The notes beneath the pieces were generated by a model. That model was given only the letters and a program-made list of their open reading frames with translations. It searched no databases and was not told where the DNA came from. Shown here one piece after another: positions 25,975 to 34,477 of a DNA stretch of 64,000 nucleotides (positions are counted from its first letter, which is position 1; every line of letters begins with the position of its first letter). This DNA comes from Erythrobacter sp. NAP1 (GTDB lineage Bacteria; Pseudomonadota; Alphaproteobacteria; Sphingomonadales; Sphingomonadaceae). The position numbers and the translations under genes were made by a program. Location of the stretch: assembly GCF_000152865.1 (NCBI RefSeq), contig NZ_CH672390.1, forward strand, positions 1,240,001 to 1,304,000, in the 5' to 3' direction.

Positions 25975-26904
25975 TTAGGCCGCTGCGGTGGCAATCCGTT
26001 CGGCAAGACGTGCTTGCGCGGCAACCAGCCTGCTCATGACTTTCAGATCGGTCTCAGTTAGCTGCAAGGCTGTGTCAGCCCACAACTCGGTGATCTCGTT
26101 GAGCTCCTGGAGATGGAGCTGCCAAACCCGCTTGGTTGCAAGACGCGCACCGACAAGTCCTGCGTGACGACGCTCGGACTTCTTGATGAACTCGCGAACC
26201 GCGTTCGCACCGTCACCAGGTTCGGCCAGTTGGTTGACGATTCCAAACTCGTACATCTGTTCGGCCGTGAAGGTCTCGTTCGAAACGATGATCTTGTCTG
26301 CCAGCGCCGATCCCAGTTTGCGAACCAGCAAGGCATGAGCGCCCATCCCGGGATAAAGCCCGAACATCACTTCAGGCAGCCCAAATGTCGCGTGCCGCTC
26401 AGCTATGATGTAGTCGAAGGACAAGAGCGCTTCGAAGCCGCCGCCGAGAGCAGTACCCTGCACCAGACCTACGGTCAGCATCGGAATGTCGAGGGTTCGG
26501 ATGTTGCGATCCAGGATCCTGCAGCAACGATGTCCATACTCGACGAGCGCATCGCGATCCCGGTCCCTGATGAGACGCTGAAACAGATCGAGGTCACCGC
26601 CAAAGCAGAAAACGTCGGGGGATCGGCTACCTAAAATCAGATAGCGCAGTGGCACCTTATCGGGACCAAAACCGCTTTCGATCAGATCCTGCCAACTCTC
26701 GAAGTCGCCAAGCATGGTTGGTGTGAAGGAGGGCCGTCCTTCGGGGCTCATATAGGTCCACAATGCCGCGCTGCGATCGTCATACAGGACATCGAGTTCC
26801 TGCAGTGCAAAGAGTTCTTCCGGGATTGAATTGTGGATTGCGCTCTCGGCGATTAATTGCTCATCGCCTGTCCATGGAATTGCCTTGCCGACGCTGCTGT
26901 CCAT
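25975..26904 (-). CDS. RpfF-like crotonase, probable DSF-type fatty acid signal synthase
   Basis: This 309-residue enoyl-CoA-hydratase-fold protein resembles RpfF. The oxyanion segment is FCFGGDLDLFQRLI (about residue 100). The two catalytic glutamates of RpfF are matched by Glu158 in LGGGFEALL and Glu178 in FGLPEVMFGLYPGMGA. Their 20-residue spacing equals that of Glu141/Glu161 in Xanthomonas RpfF. The C-terminal ITELWADTALQL and LVAAQARL also follow RpfF. Such enzymes make cis-2-unsaturated fatty acid signals from acyl-ACP. No rpfC or rpfG is nearby. It lies 221 bases behind the exosortase operon on the same strand. GGAG precedes the ATG. Confidence 0.72.
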   Translation of the reverse strand: MDSSVGKAIPWTGDEQLIAESAIHNSIPEELFALQELDVLYDDRSAALWTYMSPEGRPSFTPTMLGDFESWQDLIESGFGPDKVPLRYLILGSRSPDVFCFGGDLDLFQRLIRDRDRDALVEYGHRCCRILDRNIRTLDIPMLTVGLVQGTALGGGFEALLSFDYIIAERHATFGLPEVMFGLYPGMGAHALLVRKLGSALADKIIVSNETFTAEQMYEFGIVNQLAEPGDGANAVREFIKKSERRHAGLVGARLATKRVWQLHLQELNEITELWADTALQLTETDLKVMSRLVAAQARLAERIATAAA

Positions 26905-27051
26905 TGCGCGTAACTCCAATTCGACCCTAGTGCGCTTGACATCATGATCGAGCGCGAATGCGGCCTTTTGGCCTGCTTTAACGCATTGCTAACCTACCAC
27001 TTGGCAAATAGGCAAACATTTATTTCAGCTCATGAGACGAGACGAGTCTCT

Positions 27052-27064
27052 ATTTGGGCCAAAT
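27052..27064. promoter_or_regulatory. Palindrome and inverted repeat in the spacer before the RpfF-like gene
   Basis: ATTTGG-G-CCAAAT is a perfect palindrome around a central G. Directly next to it, GAGAC-GA-GTCTC (about 27039-27050) is a second inverted repeat. Both are in the AT-rich 221-base spacer (26905-27125) between the end of the exosortase operon and the RpfF-like gene. They could be operators or a 3' processing structure. A small GGCC-TTTT-GGCC hairpin lies at about 26962-26973. Confidence 0.35.
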
Positions 27065-27125
27065 ATGTGCAAACGAGACATTTTATTCCCTTGCACTGGG
27101 GATAAGTACGCCTCAGCGCTGATTT

Positions 27126-29024
27126 CTATCCCGAAACATTCAAATGCTTCAGTGAGCGCTCCAGCATGAGCAGTTGCCAAAGGACGCGTGAATGATCGCT
27201 GCGCCCTGAAATGTGATCGTCAGCCAGACGCCGGATCTCGTTGGGCTTGAACCAACCCAAACCCGACAGGGTTGAGCTCGAGGCAATCATTCGTGTTTCA
27301 GAGTTCAATGGTTCACGCAGCCATTGAGCAATGGGGGTCACAAGCCCTTGCTTTGGGCGATAGAGGATATCGTTCGGAAGATACCGCTCCATACATTTCT
27401 TCAGCAGGTGCTTGCCTGTCGTGCCTTTCACCCTCATCCCCTCCGGCAACCGGGCAGCAAACTCGACGAGGCGATGGTCTAGCAACGGTTCGCGGGCTTC
27501 CAGGCTCACCGCCATGCTCGTACGATCCACCTTCGTCAAAATATCGCCGGGCAGCCAGAAAGTGAGGTCCGCATATTGAGCGCGGTCGAGACCGCTTCTC
27601 GCTGGCGCAGATTTCATAAGAGAAATGAGTTCATCTTCGGCGCGAAAACCACTCAATTTTCTCGTGAATTCCGGATCGTAAAGCGATGCGCGCTGATCGT
27701 GCGTCGCAACTGAAAGGGCGCGCGCATAGCCGCTCTCTCCACTTTCGGCGAGCGCCAGCAGTGTCGCTTTCGCTCGCAATGGGCGCGGTGCCCAGTCGGC
27801 CTTTGGCCAAAAGCGGCCAAGTGCTCCGAAAAGCGGCTGGCGCAATCCGGCGGGTAAGAGCGAGCGCACCTTTTCCTCATTATGGTGAAAGACCTGGCGG
27901 CGATATCCAGCAAACGCTTCGTCAGCGCCATCCCCAGACAAGGCGACCGTCACCTTCTCGCGTGCCAATTGGCAGACCCGCCATGTCGGCAATGCCGAAG
28001 CGTCTGCGAATGGCTCGTCGAACATCGCCGAGATCTGATCGACGGCCTCAAAGTCATCGCTGGCGACTATACGACTGTCATGATCCGTGCTGAATCTTTG
28101 CGCGATCCGAGACGCGTAGTTTGTCTCGTCCAGCGCCGCGACATCGAACCCTATAGAGCAAGTGCGAACAGGTTCAGCGCTCGCCTCGCTCATCAATGCG
28201 ACGACACTCGATGAGTCCACTCCGCCTGAAAGAAATGCTCCAAGCGGCACATCCGATACCATGCGTGACTGGACAGCTTCACGCATCAAATGGACCAGTT
28301 CAGCTGACAGGTCCGCTTCGCTCCCCTTCGCGCGATCGGCAAAACTGATGTCCCACCACCTGCGCTGGGCCGGAATGGGCCGACCCTGTTCGAGGAGCAG
28401 GAAGTGACCGGCCTGTAGTTTCTCCACCCCGGAAAGGATTGAGTGCGTGTCCGGAACATAGCCCCAAGTGAGGTACGCATCCACGGCTTGCGGATTGACG
28501 CGGCGACGCATCTGCGGATGCGCGAGCAGCCCTTTGAGCTCGGAGGAAAATGCCAGGCCGCCATCGGCCAGACGGGTCATGAACAATGGCTTCACGCCAA
28601 ACCGGTCGCGGGCCAAGAACAATTGTCGTTTGTCGAGGTCGTAAAGCGCGAAGGCGAACATGCCATGGAGTTTTTCGAGGCAATCTACGCCCCAGCGTTG
28701 CCATGCGGCCAGGATGACCTCGGTGTCGCCGGATGTACGAAATTTCGCGCCTTGGCTCTCAAGCTCCCGGCGCAACTCGCGAAAGTTGTAAATCTCGCCA
28801 TTGAACGCGATGACTGCGCGGCCATCAGCGGAAAGCATAGGTTGCGGAGAGCCTTCCAGATCGATGATCGAAAGGCGGCGGTGGCCAAGCCCCACCCCCT
28901 GCTCGGTCCAGACACCGGCACCATCGGGCCCACGATGAGCCATTGCGTCGCACATCCGCTCGATCCGCCTGGGATCGACCGGCTTTGGCGTTTCAGCATG
29001 AAAGATTCCGGCGATCCCGCACAT
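27126..29024 (-). CDS. XrtA/PEP-CTERM system amidotransferase (asparagine synthase family)
   Basis: This 632-residue protein has a class II glutamine amidotransferase domain starting with the catalytic Cys2 (MCGIAGIF), with NGEIYNFRELR and RDRFGVKPLF. The synthetase domain follows, with the pyrophosphate loop SGGVDSSSVV near residue 265 and ALSGDGADEAFAGY. It transfers ammonia from glutamine to an adenylated carboxylate. In exosortase A loci this family is thought to amidate a sugar acid of the exopolysaccharide. The start is fixed by the need for Cys at position 2. It is the last gene of the operon, 14 bases after the exosortase. Confidence 0.92.
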   Translation of the reverse strand: MCGIAGIFHAETPKPVDPRRIERMCDAMAHRGPDGAGVWTEQGVGLGHRRLSIIDLEGSPQPMLSADGRAVIAFNGEIYNFRELRRELESQGAKFRTSGDTEVILAAWQRWGVDCLEKLHGMFAFALYDLDKRQLFLARDRFGVKPLFMTRLADGGLAFSSELKGLLAHPQMRRRVNPQAVDAYLTWGYVPDTHSILSGVEKLQAGHFLLLEQGRPIPAQRRWWDISFADRAKGSEADLSAELVHLMREAVQSRMVSDVPLGAFLSGGVDSSSVVALMSEASAEPVRTCSIGFDVAALDETNYASRIAQRFSTDHDSRIVASDDFEAVDQISAMFDEPFADASALPTWRVCQLAREKVTVALSGDGADEAFAGYRRQVFHHNEEKVRSLLPAGLRQPLFGALGRFWPKADWAPRPLRAKATLLALAESGESGYARALSVATHDQRASLYDPEFTRKLSGFRAEDELISLMKSAPARSGLDRAQYADLTFWLPGDILTKVDRTSMAVSLEAREPLLDHRLVEFAARLPEGMRVKGTTGKHLLKKCMERYLPNDILYRPKQGLVTPIAQWLREPLNSETRMIASSSTLSGLGWFKPNEIRRLADDHISGRSDHSRVLWQLLMLERSLKHLNVSG

Positions 29025-29038
29025 GGCTGATCGAGCGG

Positions 29039-30070
29039 TTAGCCCAATGCTCCTGGATCGACAATGCTCGCTGCGATTGCTGCAAGGATCACCATCGCGG
29101 CAAGAGCAGCAAACACGACGATTGCGCTGGTCTGCCCGCGTTCGAGCGACTGAATAGACATGAACCGTGCGACGGCATCGGCAGTCCATCCATAGTCTTC
29201 GGCTTCACGATCGAAGTACCGCCAAGCGGCGGACAGGATCAGAGCGACGACGATTGCGAAGAATATCCAGCCATAAAAAATGTGATCAAAGCCCGCAGCG
29301 AACTCCACCCCCTGGCTCTGCGCGATGAAGATGGTGCCCCAGGCGCGGATGCCGTTTGCAAGGATCGGGACGACGATCGCTGCAAGCATGAAAAGTGCGC
29401 GATGCGACCAGCGTTCGAAGCGTGTGAAGCACACAAGCACAGCTAGCGTCACCATGGCGATCAGAAACTTCACGCCAGAACACGCTTCAGCGACGATGAA
29501 GAGACCTGCGGGTGTGTCGATATAGATGCCGTCGATTTCAGCCGGAACACCGCTCCAGAGTGTAAGCGCGATCGCGATCTCGGCGGTGATAGCCTGAAGC
29601 GGCGGAATGATCTCATCACCGAATGGCACCAGGGAAACGGCGAAAGCAATTGGCAGCGCGACAACCATCGATGCTCTCGGACCGATTGCCGCGATCACCA
29701 TCCCCTGAAGCATTCCGACCGCTCCCGCATGAGCAATCAAGTTGATCCCGCTTGCCCTGCCGACGAGCCACAGCCCCAGCCCCGCTGCGACAATGGCGAG
29801 GCCGGGCACCCATGGCCGCGGAGTCATCTTTGCCAATTCGCCAAGCTTGATCGCCACCAGCCAACCGATGATCAGCGGGACCAAAACGATGTGCGAATAT
29901 GTGTCGATGTTCCACCATTGATGCAGCATCTCGCCCCAATCGCGCGCCGCCAGAGCGATCAACGCTAACGACGAAGCAGCCAGAAGGCTGAGCGCCTTGC
30001 GCCACTCGACAGACATCCTGGCTTGGACCGAAGCTGAATTGTTAGAGTGAGAGAGCGTCTCAGGCGGCAT
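29039..30070 (-). CDS. xrtA: Exosortase A
   Basis: This 343-residue multi-pass membrane protein is the transpeptidase-like enzyme that sorts PEP-CTERM proteins. The catalytic triad of the family is visible: Cys197 in VAEACSGVKF, Arg242 in ANGIRAW and His263 in GFDHIFYGW. About eight hydrophobic segments cover residues 25-290, and a C-terminal extension with one more helix is fused. The start overlaps the glycosyltransferase stop by 11 bases and has GAGGAGG before it. It is embedded in the polysaccharide operon; no PEP-CTERM substrate is encoded in this window. Confidence 0.95.
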   Translation of the reverse strand: MPPETLSHSNNSASVQARMSVEWRKALSLLAASSLALIALAARDWGEMLHQWWNIDTYSHIVLVPLIIGWLVAIKLGELAKMTPRPWVPGLAIVAAGLGLWLVGRASGINLIAHAGAVGMLQGMVIAAIGPRASMVVALPIAFAVSLVPFGDEIIPPLQAITAEIAIALTLWSGVPAEIDGIYIDTPAGLFIVAEACSGVKFLIAMVTLAVLVCFTRFERWSHRALFMLAAIVVPILANGIRAWGTIFIAQSQGVEFAAGFDHIFYGWIFFAIVVALILSAAWRYFDREAEDYGWTADAVARFMSIQSLERGQTSAIVVFAALAAMVILAAIAASIVDPGALG

Positions 30071-31286
30071 TGCGCGCCTCCTCGCCCTTGCCCTTTACGA
30101 GAGCTTCCAATGGCGAAAGCATCGCATCCCAGGAATGGTTCTCCAAAACGAACTGCCGCGCCGCCTTTCCTACCTTGTCAGCCACAGCAGGCGTTTCAAT
30201 AATCCGGGAAGCGCGAGCGGCCATTGATGCTGCATTCGCCTCGCACACGAGCCAGTCGCGGCCATCCTGGGCGTCGATCCCCGTCGCAGCCTGCGGAGTA
30301 AGCAGCACGGGCCGCGCCATTGCCATCGCTTCCAGAACTTTGTTTTGCACCCCTCTTGCGATGGTGAGTGGGGCTACGACGCATGTAGCGGCGGCAAGAA
30401 ACGGTCGAACGTCCGGCACTTCACCCCAGACCTTCGCCCCACTTACGCCATCGCGCGCCAGCAATGCCTTCGTGGGATTGCGGCCGACCACATGGAATTG
30501 CGCCATCGGTTGAAGTTGCTGGATTGCGGGCAGAAACTCAGCGATCGCCCACAGAGCAGCTGCTTCATTGGGCGGATAGTCCATTTGGCCCGTGAAGACG
30601 AAAGTGGGTCCCTCGGCACCTGACAACGCTTGATACGGGACGACTTTCGCAGGATCGAAAGCATGCGCGTCGATCCCATTGCCGATGACCTTCACCCTCG
30701 CCATCGAAGGGAACTGCAAGCGCGACCGGAAAAGCTCAGCCTCATTGTCGCTTATCAGGACTGTCGCATCAGCACGGCGTGCCAGCCTTTCTTCTTCGAG
30801 CGCCAACAATCGGCCTTCGCGCTCGTTCAGCCAGACGCGCTGTCCGGACGCCGCGTAACTTTCGAACTTCGCGCTGTCGACATCGCACAGGTCGACGATC
30901 ACGCGGCCTGAAAAATCGGTTGGGATGTATTGTCCCATCTGCCCCGAAAACACGACGATGGTCTCTATTGCTTGTGATGAGATCGTATCACGAACCCAAC
31001 GCTCCAATTTCGGGCTATGGAACGCGGTTAGGCTTACCGGCTTTCCCGAAAGCACCGCTTCGACACCGGCAAGAATGAGCGGCTTGCTGCGTTTGGCAAT
31101 AAAGTGTGACTTGGCCAGTGCTTCGAGTTCGGCAATCCCATCCCTATCCTCCTCACTCTCAGAGAAGGCGCCGACATGAACCGGCGCAATTTTCGCGAGC
31201 TTCCAAAGCAGGTTCGCGCTGCGGATCTTGTCGCCTCGATTAGGCGGAAACGGGACCCGGTGTGCAAGGAAGAGAATATCGCCCAT
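30060..31286 (-). CDS. XrtA-associated glycosyltransferase (TIGR03087-like)
   Basis: This 408-residue protein is a GT-B-fold glycosyltransferase. It starts with the family-typical ILFLAHRVPFPPNRGDKIRS and has the C-terminal nucleotide-sugar region VFTGQMDYPPNEAAALW and GVQNKVLEAMAMARPVLLT. It presumably adds a sugar to the lipid-linked repeat unit at the inner membrane. The ATG was chosen; a GTG one codon earlier is possible. It follows the FemAB gene by 13 bases and overlaps xrtA. Confidence 0.9.
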   Translation of the reverse strand: MGDILFLAHRVPFPPNRGDKIRSANLLWKLAKIAPVHVGAFSESEEDRDGIAELEALAKSHFIAKRSKPLILAGVEAVLSGKPVSLTAFHSPKLERWVRDTISSQAIETIVVFSGQMGQYIPTDFSGRVIVDLCDVDSAKFESYAASGQRVWLNEREGRLLALEEERLARRADATVLISDNEAELFRSRLQFPSMARVKVIGNGIDAHAFDPAKVVPYQALSGAEGPTFVFTGQMDYPPNEAAALWAIAEFLPAIQQLQPMAQFHVVGRNPTKALLARDGVSGAKVWGEVPDVRPFLAAATCVVAPLTIARGVQNKVLEAMAMARPVLLTPQAATGIDAQDGRDWLVCEANAASMAARASRIIETPAVADKVGKAARQFVLENHSWDAMLSPLEALVKGKGEEARNAA

Positions 31287-31299
31287 CACGGCACTCCCA

Positions 31300-32361
31300 T
31301 CACGCCAGATCGCGCGCGATCAGCGGGCCGACGCTGTTCGCAATGGGTAGAGGGAGTTTCTTCCAGATCGCGATTTTGCTTGCATAGGCATCGCTCGTCG
31401 GATCGACATCGCGTGCTTCCTCGCCCGGAGCTGTCCAGGTCGAATATGTCAGGGGTTCAGGCTCAAATCCCCAGTTCTTCTTGAACCGATAAGGACCACT
31501 GCCCGTTTTGGAGCGGCCAAAATCGAAGCGGTCCATACCCTTGCGCCGGGCGTGGAGCATCAGCTCATAATACATCAGCTCATTGGCTCTTGCATCGCGA
31601 GCGCGCTGCTTGCCGCCACCCCAAAAAGGCAGGACCGCGCCCTCGTGATAGAATGACAGGACACTGGCAATTGGTTTGCCGTCTTGTTGGACGGTAAGAA
31701 TATCGCTGCTGTCTGGAAAGGCGTCGAGCATTGCGCGGAAGAGCCGCTTTGGGAAAACCGGCGTTCCAAGGTTTCGCACACTTTCGGCGTAAACAGAATA
31801 ATGAGCGGCCAAATCCTTCGGGCCCCGGCCGATGTTGACCTCAAGCCCGTTTTTCAGACCCTTGCGAACCTCGGCCCGTGCTTTGCGCGAGATGGCCAGC
31901 AATTCTGCCTCATCGTCCCCGGCCAGAGCACGTTCGAACCCGCAGTGCTTGTCGGAAACCGGTCTCCAGCCTGAAGGAACCGGACCACCACGCATCTCGG
32001 CACTCGCAAAGCCGTAAAGCAGAGCGTGGTTTTCGACCGCGCGCGCCAGAACTTGTGCCGCTTCGTCGCTTTCAGCGAGAATTCCCCCGCCGACCCCAAA
32101 TCCACTTGAGACAAGCGCCTGCCCAAACAAGAGCGAGCGAACCTCGGTTAGCGGAACCCAGCCGGTGATGGCGCCCAATTGCTCAGTGATGAAACCACTC
32201 GCCCGGTGTCCTGAGGCGCGTTCTGCTGCTTTCAACCACTGCGGCAAATGAAAGACGCTTCCTCCTTGCTCACGCACGAAGCCGTCAATTCGCCGCGACA
32301 ATCGGTCGTCAGACAAATCGACTAGCGATGCAGTAACGGACATGTTGAGCGGCGCGTTCAT
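31300..32361 (-). CDS. FemAB-family XrtA-associated protein
   Basis: This 353-residue protein has the double-GNAT FemAB architecture, with WLKAAERASGH near the start, the C-terminal GAVLPFWGGGKQRARDARAN and MYYELMLHARRKGMDRFDFGRSK. FemAB proteins transfer amino acids from aminoacyl-tRNA to cell wall precursors. Members in exosortase loci are presumed to decorate the polysaccharide, but the donor is not known. The start overlaps the deacetylase stop as ATGA. Confidence 0.9.
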   Translation of the reverse strand: MNAPLNMSVTASLVDLSDDRLSRRIDGFVREQGGSVFHLPQWLKAAERASGHRASGFITEQLGAITGWVPLTEVRSLLFGQALVSSGFGVGGGILAESDEAAQVLARAVENHALLYGFASAEMRGGPVPSGWRPVSDKHCGFERALAGDDEAELLAISRKARAEVRKGLKNGLEVNIGRGPKDLAAHYSVYAESVRNLGTPVFPKRLFRAMLDAFPDSSDILTVQQDGKPIASVLSFYHEGAVLPFWGGGKQRARDARANELMYYELMLHARRKGMDRFDFGRSKTGSGPYRFKKNWGFEPEPLTYSTWTAPGEEARDVDPTSDAYASKIAIWKKLPLPIANSVGPLIARDLA

Positions 32362-33293
32362 CGGGCCGTTCCAGCTTTGTCGGAATCCTTCATGAAGGGC
32401 ACTGCCCGTCGAGCCTCGCGACGCGCAAGCTCGTCCATGCGCCCCCAGTTGAATTCCGCGACAAGGTTGGAAAGCTTGCCGGCCATCTTGTCGAGGTTGG
32501 TGTAGTGGCGAAGCTTTGAACGGAGCGGCGCGTTGTCTACGCGCGGCTGATCAGGATCGACCTCCCATGGATGGAAGTAGAAGACCGCAGGGCGTTGATC
32601 CACGCGGTTTACCTGCCGGATGGCCCAACGCGAGAATGCGTAGGGCAGGACACGGAAGAACCCCCCTCCCCCTGCACCAACGCGGCGCTTGCCCAACATC
32701 GCTGTGGTGACCGGAATCTCCACGAGTTCCGACCCTTCAACAGGACGAAATGCAAAACGCGGCGCCTCGCGCCAACCATAATGGTCGTGCGTTACCGGCG
32801 CGACGCTCGACGAGTAGGCGTATCCTTGCTCCGCGAGTTCATCGAAGGCCCAGAGCGATCGTGGATCGATCGAGAAGCTTGGTGCGCGATAACCGGTCAC
32901 CTTTTGGCCAGAGCAATCCTCAAGGATCTCGCGCGCCTTGCGAATGTCGTCGGCAAACGCTTTGCGCTCAAAGGTGAAGACGCGCGCATGGTCGTAACCG
33001 TGGCTGGCAATCTCGTGTCCGGCGTCGACAATTTGCTTGATCATCGATGGATGGCGCTCAGCGATCCAACCAAGCGTGAAAAACGTACCTTTGACCCCGG
33101 CCTCGCCAAAAAGGTCGAGAATTCGTGCGATGTTGCCTTCGACCCGCGTGGCGATCAAGCTCCAATCTGCGCGGTCAATGACAGTTTCGAATGCGCCCAC
33201 CTGAAACCAGTCTTCGACATCGACCGACAGGCCGTTCGCTATTGCGCGGCCCTCGATCCTGTCGCTCTCTGAAAACGGATTAGGCGCGTTCAT
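32358..33293 (-). CDS. XrtA-associated polysaccharide deacetylase
   Basis: This 311-residue NodB-fold protein starts its domain with GLSVDVEDWFQVG, the D-x-E-D-W variant seen in exosortase clusters. It continues with GTFFTLGWIAERHP and the metal-binding HEIASHGYDH near residue 95. GYRAPSFSID follows. The C-terminal part has VFYFHPWEVDPDQPR, typical of the DUF3473 extension. It probably removes acetyl groups from amino sugars of the exopolysaccharide. It lacks a signal peptide, so it would act in the cytoplasm or need another route. Confidence 0.93.
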   Translation of the reverse strand: MNAPNPFSESDRIEGRAIANGLSVDVEDWFQVGAFETVIDRADWSLIATRVEGNIARILDLFGEAGVKGTFFTLGWIAERHPSMIKQIVDAGHEIASHGYDHARVFTFERKAFADDIRKAREILEDCSGQKVTGYRAPSFSIDPRSLWAFDELAEQGYAYSSSVAPVTHDHYGWREAPRFAFRPVEGSELVEIPVTTAMLGKRRVGAGGGGFFRVLPYAFSRWAIRQVNRVDQRPAVFYFHPWEVDPDQPRVDNAPLRSKLRHYTNLDKMAGKLSNLVAEFNWGRMDELARREARRAVPFMKDSDKAGTAR

Positions 33294-33296
33294 GGG

Positions 33297-34457
33297 TCAG
33301 GCGGCCTCGCGTGACGTATCGTCCTCAAGCCATTCGATCAGCATGGTCAGCACGTGCCGGAACGAGCGTTCCTGCTCCTCAAGGCGCGATTCAATCCGCT
33401 CAAGTGCCGCGCCCAGTTCAGCTTCAGCCTCCTGCGCTCCGGACGATGGCGATGCACCCGCCGCCTGCAAATCGCTAATTGCAGCCTCAAGTTCGGCAGT
33501 GCGAGCGTCCCGCTGAGCAAGGAGAGCCGCAACTTCGGTCGCCGGCACGCTGTCGATGTCCTGCTCCTGAGCAGGCTGCGCTGATTGTCCTGACACGGCA
33601 GGCTCAATGCTCAAAGGGCTCGGTTCAGCGCTGGATCCGCGCGCCTGGTCAGCGTTCATCTCGGCCATGACGGCCTCGAGCATCTCGCTTCCAACCATGT
33701 CCTTTTCTTCAATCGCGCCCAGCAGCAGCAGGCGGTTCATGACCTGGTTCACGCGGCGCGGGATACCGTCAGTCGCCTTGTAAAGCGCCTCAAGCAACCC
33801 CTCTTCGAACAGTGGCCGTTCGTCCCAGCCAACGTGCCGCAGGCGGTGGAAGATGTAGTCTTCGACTTCATCCTCATCGAGTGCTTCGAGGTGGTGCGAG
33901 GCGATGATGCGCTGGCGCAGCTGGTCAAGGTCAGGATGATGCGCCAGCGTGCGGCGAAACTCTGGCTGCCCTAGCAACAGGCTCTGCAGGAGCGGATGCG
34001 CGCCCAGCTGGAAGTTGGAGAGCATGCGCAGCTCTTCAAGCGCGGTGAAATCGAGGTTTTGACATTCATCGACGACGAGCAGGCAGCGACGCCCCTCGCG
34101 GGCCTCGTCCTGAAGGAAACGCTCTATGGCGCCCAGTGCGCCCGCCTTGTCGTGCCCTTCGACAGCAAGGCCGAAAGCTTGCGCGATAACGTGGATCAAT
34201 TCTTCGCCATCGAGAGCGCTTGTCACGACCTGTGCAACGGTGAGTGCTTCTGGGTCGATGCGCTCCATCAGGTGAGCGACCAGCGTCGACTTACCAGCAC
34301 CAACCTCGCCGGTGATGACGATGAAGCCCTCACCCTGGTTCATGCCATAGCCAAGATAGCTCATCGCTTTCTTATGGCTTGCGCTTTCGAAATAGAATTG
34401 CGGGTCCGGCGTTAGCTGGAATGGGCGTCCGCTGAAGCCGTAATATTGGTCGTACAT
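33297..34457 (-). CDS. XrtA-associated ATPase (ExeA/GspA-like)
   Basis: This 386-residue AAA ATPase starts with MYDQYYGFSGRPFQLTPDP, the conserved opening of ExeA-type and exosortase-locus ATPases. Walker A is GEVGAGKS at residues 50-57 and Walker B is LLVVDECQNLD near 135. The C-terminal third contains a Glu-rich coiled coil (LQAAGASP to ERIESRLEEQERS). Its role in the export machine is not established. It lies 20 bases after the outer membrane protein gene. Confidence 0.92.
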   Translation of the reverse strand: MYDQYYGFSGRPFQLTPDPQFYFESASHKKAMSYLGYGMNQGEGFIVITGEVGAGKSTLVAHLMERIDPEALTVAQVVTSALDGEELIHVIAQAFGLAVEGHDKAGALGAIERFLQDEAREGRRCLLVVDECQNLDFTALEELRMLSNFQLGAHPLLQSLLLGQPEFRRTLAHHPDLDQLRQRIIASHHLEALDEDEVEDYIFHRLRHVGWDERPLFEEGLLEALYKATDGIPRRVNQVMNRLLLLGAIEEKDMVGSEMLEAVMAEMNADQARGSSAEPSPLSIEPAVSGQSAQPAQEQDIDSVPATEVAALLAQRDARTAELEAAISDLQAAGASPSSGAQEAEAELGAALERIESRLEEQERSFRHVLTMLIEWLEDDTSREAA

Positions 34458-34477
34458 CTCAGGTCAGCTCCGTGGGC

